DNA from: Chitinophagaceae bacterium
GTDB lineage: Bacteria; Bacteroidota; Bacteroidia; Chitinophagales; Chitinophagaceae
Direction: 5' to 3'
NCBI GenBank assembly: GCA_023957125.1
Contig: JAMLHL010000006.1
Location: 1 to 64,000 of the forward strand
DNA length: 64,000 bases
Position 1 is the first letter of the stretch; every line of letters begins with the position of its first letter. The notes beneath the pieces were generated by a model, which saw only the letters and a program-made list of their open reading frames with translations, was not told the DNA's origin and ran no database searches. The translations under genes and the position numbers were made by a program. Positions 59,345 to 64,000 of this stretch are shown piece after piece.

Positions 59345-59645
59345 AGGTATTGAGGTATCAGGTATGAGGTATCAGGTATGAGGTATCAGGTTTGAGTGGC
59401 CATCGTCGTAAAAGTTTTATCTCAATTATCAGCATTGCTTTTGTTTTATTCAAAAAATTCACCACAGTATCTTTCTTAAGATGATGTTTTAAATAGTTTG
59501 TAAATAATAGTTATCAAAACATATGCTCTTTTAGCTGTCCTTCCCTTCATTCATACGCCTCCCTACACCTTGCACCCTGAAACCTGCTCCCTGCACCCTG
59601 TAACCTGAAACCTGAAACCTGAGACCTGAAACCTGCCACCTGCTC
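59345..59645. repeat. AGGTATCAGGT and CCTGAAACC repeat tract between argC and argD
   Basis: The 336-bp gap starts with AGGTATCAGGTATG repeats (about 59350-59395), has an AT-rich centre, and ends with CCTGAAACCTG-type repeats up to the argC stop. No gene is seen. The tract resembles those at 41640 and 54940. Confidence 0.75.
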
Positions 59646-59651
59646 TACCTC

Positions 59652-60650
59652 TCAAAACGCTCCTGCCTTCAGCCTCAGCCCTGCTGTTTCGCTTAGTCCA
59701 AACATCAGGTTCATATTTTGAACGGCCTGTCCCGAAGCGCCTTTCAGCAGGTTATCCGTAATGGAATGGATGACCAGTTTGCTACCCACTTTTTCCAATT
59801 GGACAATACATTTGTTGGTATTCACTACCTGCTTCAGAAAAATAGGCGTATCACTTACGATCGTGAACGGCTGATCTTTATAAAAATTCTTATACAAACT
59901 GGTTAGTTCTTCGTGTGTGTGATCGCAATTCACGAGGGAACTGATAAATATACCACGTGTAAAATCTCCCCGCCAGGGTACAAAACTGAGTTCCTGTTTT
60001 TCAGGTGCATGGGGGGGCGTTACCTGCCGGAGCGATTGGGCAATCTCTGCCAGGTGCTGATGGGTCAGGGTTTTGTAAGCCTGTATATTGTTGGCTCTCC
60101 AACTGAAATGAGAGGTGGAGGAGAGGCTTTGCCCCGCGCCGGTGCTGCCGGTAATGCCGGTGGCATATACTGCCTCCAGCAGCCCGGCTTTTGCCAGCGG
60201 CAGTAAGCCCAGTTGAATGGCGGTGGCAAAACACCCGGGATTGGCTATGTTGTGTGCCGACTGAATAGCGCTCTTGTTGATCTCAGGTAAGCCGTAAATA
60301 AAATTCCTGTTGCCGGTGGAGGATTGATCTTTGAGCCTGAAGTCGTTGGCCAGATCAATGATCCGGGTATGGTCGTGTACCGTATTTTCTGAAAGGAATT
60401 TTTTTGATTCTCCATGACCCAGGCATAAAAACAATACATCCAAATCGCCACTCCGGATAGGAGAAAGATCCCCGGTAAACTGAAGGGTCGTTTCCCCGAT
60501 CAGGTCCTGGTGAACCGCATACAGGGGTTTATCGGCATTACTGCGGCTGTGTATATAAGAAAAATCCACATCCGGATGATTGAGTAATAACCTGATCAGT
60601 TCTCCCCCGGTATAACCGGCCCCGCCTATGATGCCCGCTTTTATTTTCAT
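59652..60650 (-). CDS. argC: N-acyl-gamma-glutamyl-phosphate reductase
   Basis: ArgC reduces the acyl phosphate made by ArgB to the semialdehyde with NADPH. At 332 residues it has the nucleotide motif GGAGYTGGELIRLL and catalytic Cys140 in NPGCFAT. It begins 15 bp after argG, so the two are co-transcribed. Confidence 0.95.
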   Translation of the reverse strand: MKIKAGIIGGAGYTGGELIRLLLNHPDVDFSYIHSRSNADKPLYAVHQDLIGETTLQFTGDLSPIRSGDLDVLFLCLGHGESKKFLSENTVHDHTRIIDLANDFRLKDQSSTGNRNFIYGLPEINKSAIQSAHNIANPGCFATAIQLGLLPLAKAGLLEAVYATGITGSTGAGQSLSSTSHFSWRANNIQAYKTLTHQHLAEIAQSLRQVTPPHAPEKQELSFVPWRGDFTRGIFISSLVNCDHTHEELTSLYKNFYKDQPFTIVSDTPIFLKQVVNTNKCIVQLEKVGSKLVIHSITDNLLKGASGQAVQNMNLMFGLSETAGLRLKAGAF

Positions 60651-60665
60651 CCGTAATTTTTTATT

Positions 60666-61856
60666 TTATGGCTGTTTGTTTACCAGGTGATAAATGCTTA
60701 CCTGGTTGCCGAATATTTTGCTGAATCCCCTTACATCTTCCCCGGTAAAACCGGTATTCATCTCCCCATATTTTCCAAATTTGCTGTTCATCAAATCGTA
60801 AGAAGATTCGATCCCTATGATTTGAAAGCGATAAGGCATGATCTGAACAAACACATCGCCGGTTACGTTTTGTTGTGAGCGTTCAAAGAAAGCCTCGATA
60901 TCGCGCATTACCGGGTCCAGGATTTGTCCCTCGTGCAGCCAGTTGCCGTAAAACTGTGCCAACTGGTCTTTCCAGTTCAACTGCCATTTGGTAAGCACGT
61001 GTTTCTCCAGTGCGTGGTGCCCTTTTATGATGATCATAGGCGCCGCGGCCTCAAAGCCAACCCGTCCTTTGATGCCGATGATGGTGTCGCCTACATGAAT
61101 ATCACGGCCGATGCCGTAAGGTCCGGCAATACTTTGCAGGTATTGAATGGCTTCGACGGGGTGGGCAAAACCCTTTCCATCCACGCCGGTCAACTCGCCC
61201 TTGGTGAAGCTGAGTTTTACGTCCCGCGGTTCAGACGCCGTCACCCGGGTTGGCCAGGCTTCCTCGGGTAACATCCCTTTGGAAGACAGGGTTTCTTTTC
61301 CTCCCACGCTGGTGCCCCACAAACCCTTGTTAATGGAATACACCGCCTTTTCAAAATTCATTTGTACACCTTTCGCCTTAAGGTAGGCAATTTCTTCTTC
61401 CCGGCTTAATTTGAGATCGCGTATCGGGGTAATGATCCCGGTTCCGGGGATCATTATATGGAAGATCATATCAAACCGCACCTGGTCGTTGCCCGCTCCG
61501 GTGCTTCCGTGCGCCACTGCTTCGGCTTTTAGTTTTTTTGCGTGTTCCGCAATGTGCAAAGCCTGGCTCAGCCTTTCGGCGCTTACACTCAGGGGATAAG
61601 TGTTGTTTTTTAATACGTTCCCATATACCAGGTATTTAACGATGCTGTTGTAATAAGACTGTACTGCGTCAATGGTGGTATGTGATTTCACGCCAAGGGC
61701 ATAGGCATGTGCTTCTATCTTGTTCAGCTCTTCCGTGGAAAAGCCGCCGGTATTTACAATTACGGAATGTACTTCATAGCCTTTGTCTTCACTCAGATAT
61801 TTTACGCAATACGAAGTGTCTAATCCGCCGCTGAAGCCTAATACTATTTTCTTCAT
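60666..61856 (-). CDS. argG: Argininosuccinate synthase
   Basis: ArgG joins citrulline and aspartate using ATP. The 396-residue protein starts with the PP-loop FSGGLDTSYC and has GSTGAGNDQVRFD, the citrulline-binding segment. It lies 75 bp after the GNAT gene that heads the cluster. Confidence 0.95.
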   Translation of the reverse strand: MKKIVLGFSGGLDTSYCVKYLSEDKGYEVHSVIVNTGGFSTEELNKIEAHAYALGVKSHTTIDAVQSYYNSIVKYLVYGNVLKNNTYPLSVSAERLSQALHIAEHAKKLKAEAVAHGSTGAGNDQVRFDMIFHIMIPGTGIITPIRDLKLSREEEIAYLKAKGVQMNFEKAVYSINKGLWGTSVGGKETLSSKGMLPEEAWPTRVTASEPRDVKLSFTKGELTGVDGKGFAHPVEAIQYLQSIAGPYGIGRDIHVGDTIIGIKGRVGFEAAAPMIIIKGHHALEKHVLTKWQLNWKDQLAQFYGNWLHEGQILDPVMRDIEAFFERSQQNVTGDVFVQIMPYRFQIIGIESSYDLMNSKFGKYGEMNTGFTGEDVRGFSKIFGNQVSIYHLVNKQP

Positions 61857-61931
61857 TTGTAATTCCTTAAGTTTCGATATTTATAAAATATATGGGCCGA
61901 TCCACAGGTTACACCGGGGAGCGGGAAGGTA

Positions 61932-62648
61932 CTACAGATTGAACAGAAAGTGAAGTATGGATTTTTGTTTCACGCCATTCTTTGTTTCATCTTTCTCCTT
62001 TTTCAAAAAAGGCTGTAGTAATTTCCATTTTTTAATACGCATGAAGCGCTCATATAATTTTGAATGTTGCCGGAATTCCTCTTCGGTTTTTTTCGGTTCC
62101 GGGTGATCTTTGGGGTCGTAGAGCATTGCCGTACAAAGGCAGTTTTTCCGGCCTTTGCTGATCAGGATATCATAGTTAACACAACTCTTGCAGCCCGCCC
62201 AAAAATCTTCGTCCTGGGTAAGCTCGGAATAGGTAACCGGTTTGTAACCTAATTCGGAATTGATCTTCATTACTGCCAAACCCGTGGTTAATCCAAATAT
62301 TTTGGCTCCGGGATAAAGTTTACGGCTCAGTTCGAATATCCTGTTTTTGATAGCGCGGGCCAAACCGCTGTTTCTGAAAGAAGGGGCTACAATAAGCCCG
62401 GAATTGGCTACATATTCTCCATGACTCCAGGTTTCGATATAGCAAAATCCCGCCCAGTTCCCTTCTTTATCAAAGGCAATCACCGCCTTTCCTTCCTTCA
62501 TCTTTTTTTGGATGTAGTCGGGGCTTCTTTTGGCTATTCCCGTTCCTCTGGCCTTGGCGGAAGATGCCATTTCATCACAAATAGTTTGCGCGAAACGGAA
62601 GTGGTTTTCATCGGCGATGAGTATCTTAAATGGTTCCTTTGTATTCAT
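61932..62648 (-). CDS. GNAT acetyltransferase heading the arg cluster, candidate N-acylglutamate synthase
   Basis: A 238-residue protein with a GNAT fold in its first 145 residues (WAGFCYIETWSHGEY, VAPSFRNSGLARAIKNRI as the acyl-CoA motif). A tail follows with Cys153-x2-Cys156 and Cys170-x-Cys172, which could bind zinc. The cluster lacks argA and argJ, so this enzyme is the natural candidate to make N-acylglutamate. The gene is the first of the operon, 107 bp after a leader ORF rich in arginine codons at its end. Function is inferred from position. Confidence 0.75.
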   Translation of the reverse strand: MNTKEPFKILIADENHFRFAQTICDEMASSAKARGTGIAKRSPDYIQKKMKEGKAVIAFDKEGNWAGFCYIETWSHGEYVANSGLIVAPSFRNSGLARAIKNRIFELSRKLYPGAKIFGLTTGLAVMKINSELGYKPVTYSELTQDEDFWAGCKSCVNYDILISKGRKNCLCTAMLYDPKDHPEPKKTEEEFRQHSKLYERFMRIKKWKLLQPFLKKEKDETKNGVKQKSILHFLFNL

Positions 62649-62701
62649 TCTTTTGTTCCTTAAACAACATCATTATAGAAAGGGGATAACTAAGGGGTAT
62701 G

Positions 62702-62717
62702 CACACCGTATGGTGTG
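62702..62717 (-). promoter_or_regulatory. Hairpin in the arg operon leader
   Basis: CACACC-GTAT-GGTGTG is a perfect 6-bp stem, 53 bp before the GNAT start. On the RNA its CCATACGGT part could instead pair with an upstream ACCGGTATGG, giving two exclusive folds. No T-run follows. Confidence 0.45.
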
Positions 62718-62755
62718 TTCACATAACCTGATTCCATACCGGTAAGTACGCTGTA

Positions 62756-62887
62756 TCAACGTCGCACCCTGAAAGGGGGTCTGAAACAAAGAAAAACTGT
62801 TCCTGGCAGAACAGGCAAAACCCCACGCAATATAGTGCCTGTTTGGGCAGACACATCAGCGGTTACTGTGGTGAGATTTTTTTGCAT
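62756..62887 (-). CDS. Putative arginine-rich leader peptide of the arg operon
   Basis: A 43-codon ORF from ATG 62887 to TGA 62756, with Arg at positions 21, 36, 40, 42 and 43. It ends CFRPPFRVRR-stop, using AGA, AGG, CGA and CGT codons. It lies between a plausible promoter (62898-62928) and the GNAT-arg genes, 107 bp upstream. Arginine codons clustered at the end of a leader ORF are the hallmark of translation-coupled sensing. Chance is not excluded: a 43-codon frame is not rare, and its arginine cluster comes after the hairpins at 62797-62843. Confidence 0.5.
   Translation of the reverse strand: MQKNLTTVTADVSAQTGTILRGVLPVLPGTVFLCFRPPFRVRR
62797..62843 (-). promoter_or_regulatory. Overlapping exclusive hairpins, terminator-like, in the arg leader
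   Basis: Read on the minus strand, AACAGGCA (62843-62836) pairs with TGCCTGTT (62817-62810), an 8-bp stem. The overlapping CTGTTC (62814-62809) pairs with GAACAG (62802-62797) and is followed by five T. The two stems share 62810-62814 and cannot form together, as in an attenuator. Both lie inside the leader ORF. Confidence 0.5.
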
Positions 62888-62897
62888 TTCAACAAGC

Positions 62898-62928
62898 TAA
62901 ACTTTGAATAAATATTTGATGCTGCAAA
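62898..62928 (-). promoter_or_regulatory. Likely arg operon promoter with ArgR-box-like site
   Basis: On the minus strand TTTG (62928-62925), 19 bp, then AAAGTTTA (62905-62898), a partial match to TAnnTTTG. Between them the plus strand reads TGAATAAATATTTG (62905-62918), close to the ARG-box pattern TGAATwwwwATTCA. A start site near 62891 would leave almost no leader before the ORF at 62887. Confidence 0.45.
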
Positions 62929-62991
62929 GAAAACGCTTTTTTTACTTGCAACTGTGTTTTTTATGTGAAATTTTAAAAATGCAGAAAAAAG

Positions 62992-63747
62992 TTACAACCG
63001 GACGGGTGCACGGTGTACCGCATCGCTGATCTCCTGTACCAGCGCTGGTTCTTTTTCGATGGCATTCCCCACTACGATCATGTCTGCCCCGGCTTTGCAG
63101 TCAAGATAAGCTTTTTCCGGATCCCGGATGCCTCCCCCAACCACCAGCGGAACCTCAATGGCCCCGGCTACGCCTGCGATCATTGCCTCGGAGATGGGTT
63201 TTTCGGCGCCGCTGCCGGCATCCATATATATCAGTTTCATACCCAGCATTTCTCCGGCCATGGCGGTACAGATAGCGATTTCGTTTTTGCCCGAAGGAAT
63301 GGGGGCGGCATTGCTGATATAAGAAACCGTTGTAGGCGCCCCTCCATCTACAACCATATACCCGGTTGAAATAATTTCCAGTCCGCTCTGTTTAACAAGG
63401 GGAGCGGAGATAACATGCTGCCCTATAAGCAGGTCGGGATTTCTGCCCGAGATCAGGGAAAGATACAACAGCCCGTTGGCATACCGGCTCACCTGCGATG
63501 GCGCGCCGGGGAAGAGGATCACGGGGGTGTGGCACTGCTTCCGGATCTGCTTCACCACCTCGTCTAAATGATTGCTGATCACCAGGCTGCCGCCTACCAG
63601 TAAGTAATCTACTTTGGCTTCGTTGGTCAGTTGTAGTAATTGTGCAATCTTCCGCTCATCTGTTTTGTCGGGGTCAACCAGCACGGCAAACGATTTTTTG
63701 CCTGCCTTCTTTTTTTCTGTTATGGAATGATAAATGGAATTTGTCAT
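62992..63747 (-). CDS. Geranylgeranylglyceryl phosphate synthase / PcrB family protein
   Basis: A 251-residue TIM-barrel prenyltransferase-like protein: FAVLVDPDKTDERKI, DYLLVGGSL, FPGAPSQVSRYANGLLYLSL, YMDAGSGAEKPIS and VPLVVGGGIRDPEKA are GGGPS/PcrB motifs that hold sn-glycerol 1-phosphate. Family II members in Bacteroidota make polyprenylglyceryl phosphates of unclear role. Start set at 63747 (MTNSIYHSITEKKK), not at the in-frame ATG at 63777. It is upstream of the arg leader on the same strand. Confidence 0.9.
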   Translation of the reverse strand: MTNSIYHSITEKKKAGKKSFAVLVDPDKTDERKIAQLLQLTNEAKVDYLLVGGSLVISNHLDEVVKQIRKQCHTPVILFPGAPSQVSRYANGLLYLSLISGRNPDLLIGQHVISAPLVKQSGLEIISTGYMVVDGGAPTTVSYISNAAPIPSGKNEIAICTAMAGEMLGMKLIYMDAGSGAEKPISEAMIAGVAGAIEVPLVVGGGIRDPEKAYLDCKAGADMIVVGNAIEKEPALVQEISDAVHRAPVRL

Positions 63748-63792
63748 GCTATTGGCTCCTGAACTGCAAAAATGCAAAAAGTTTTTTGGTTA

Positions 63793-63963
63793 GCCGGTAT
63801 TAAAACAGAATACCGCAATTGTGGAATTTCCCGAAATAGCCTCGTGAAAATACTCGTTTTCCCGAATAACCGTGAAACCAGACTTGTATAAAATGGTCGT
63901 TCGTATAGCATCATGACATATATGTTCGTTTTCCCAATGCGCCCCGGTTTTTATTTTCTTTAC
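63793..63963 (-). pseudogene. Start-less 57-codon frame at the window edge, possible nuclease remnant
   Basis: Between stops at 63964 and 63790 the minus strand reads a protein-like sequence (HWENEHICHDAIRTTILYKS, then GFTVIRENEYFHEAI). The D-xx-R-xxx-L-xx-x-GF-xV-xR pattern faintly recalls the C-terminal half of DUF559-type endonucleases. No start codon is present in the open part. The rest of 63778-64000 shows nothing else. Confidence 0.3.
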
Positions 63964-64000
63964 TTAGCCGAAAACATATCCTGTATTGCATTACACACAA

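Noticed and set aside
62641..62991. Known riboswitch class in the arg leader
   Set aside because: None of the familiar conserved cores (TPP, SAM, cobalamin, lysine, guanidine) could be recognised, so it is described only as hairpins and a leader ORF.

Overview
The window reads as a chromosome segment of a Bacteroidota bacterium, most likely family Chitinophagaceae. Supporting signs are promoters of the TTTG-N18/19-TAnnTTTG type (seen before tRNA-Asp and hup), weak Shine-Dalgarno sites, a THX-like mini-protein, a DUF4286 protein, an arginine cluster built on an N-acylornithine carbamoyltransferase (ArgF'), an ImuA-ImuB-DnaE2 mutasome, and intergenic repeats of the CCTGCAACCTG and CCGCAGATTTCGC kinds. 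The genus cannot be named from sequence alone.

Layout. 1-1059: 3' end of a type I restriction hsdR. 1472-3963 (-): two tandem PTPS/QueD-like genes, folE and fabD. 4302-5844: pnuC converging on a class IV aminotransferase. 5883-10804: two orphan NarL-type response regulators facing a small conserved protein, a seven-helix membrane protein with no normal start codon, a NarX-type kinase and a third regulator. 10842-15390: a fucose/sugar locus (GH95 fucosidase, ROK protein, FucP-like permease). 15608-16369: a coiled-coil lipoprotein and a DUF4342 protein. 16419-20782: an unstable region at tRNA-Asp with four tandem units of about 370 bp, each pairing a GIY-YIG nuclease frame with a tRNA-Asp 3' relic. 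It continues with a HipBST-type three-gene toxin-antitoxin module between 21-bp direct repeats and a fifth, truncated GIY-YIG copy. 20820-26293: imuA-imuB-dnaE2 behind a palindrome. 26469-33358: SDR, ceramidase-like, sialidase-like and PVC-type haem lipoprotein genes. 33454-41585: DUF1648 protein, Tat-exported phospholipase C, SDR, alkyltransferase-like protein, TrmB, fused E1 dehydrogenase and a holin-family membrane protein. 41811-44196: PspC protein with its PadR regulator. 44674-53480: GDPD-like protein, beta-barrel-like protein, xth, DUF4286, hup, THX, pdxH, SNF2 helicase, pyrH and raiA. 53632-62648 (-): GNAT-argG-argC-argD-argF'-argB-argE-argH. 62992-63747 (-): GGGP-synthase/PcrB family.

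How the genes work together. The arginine cluster covers every step from glutamate to arginine if the first gene, a GNAT enzyme with four cysteines in its C-terminal half, is the N-acylglutamate synthase that is otherwise missing. Its 343-bp leader holds a plausible promoter, an ArgR-box-like site inside it, and a 43-codon ORF ending R-P-P-F-R-V-R-R-stop, which suggests an undescribed arginine-sensing leader. The tRNA-Asp/GIY-YIG array with HipBST beside it looks like a hot spot of gene gain and tandem duplication. It is the most unusual structure in the window, although sequencing or assembly error in the repeats has to be excluded.

Three interspersed palindromic elements (4099-4212, 48147-48224, 52907-52987), a 132-134 bp tandem repeat (36701-36988) and CCTG-rich tracts (41640-41870, 54940-55211, 59345-59645) explain most of the non-coding sequence.
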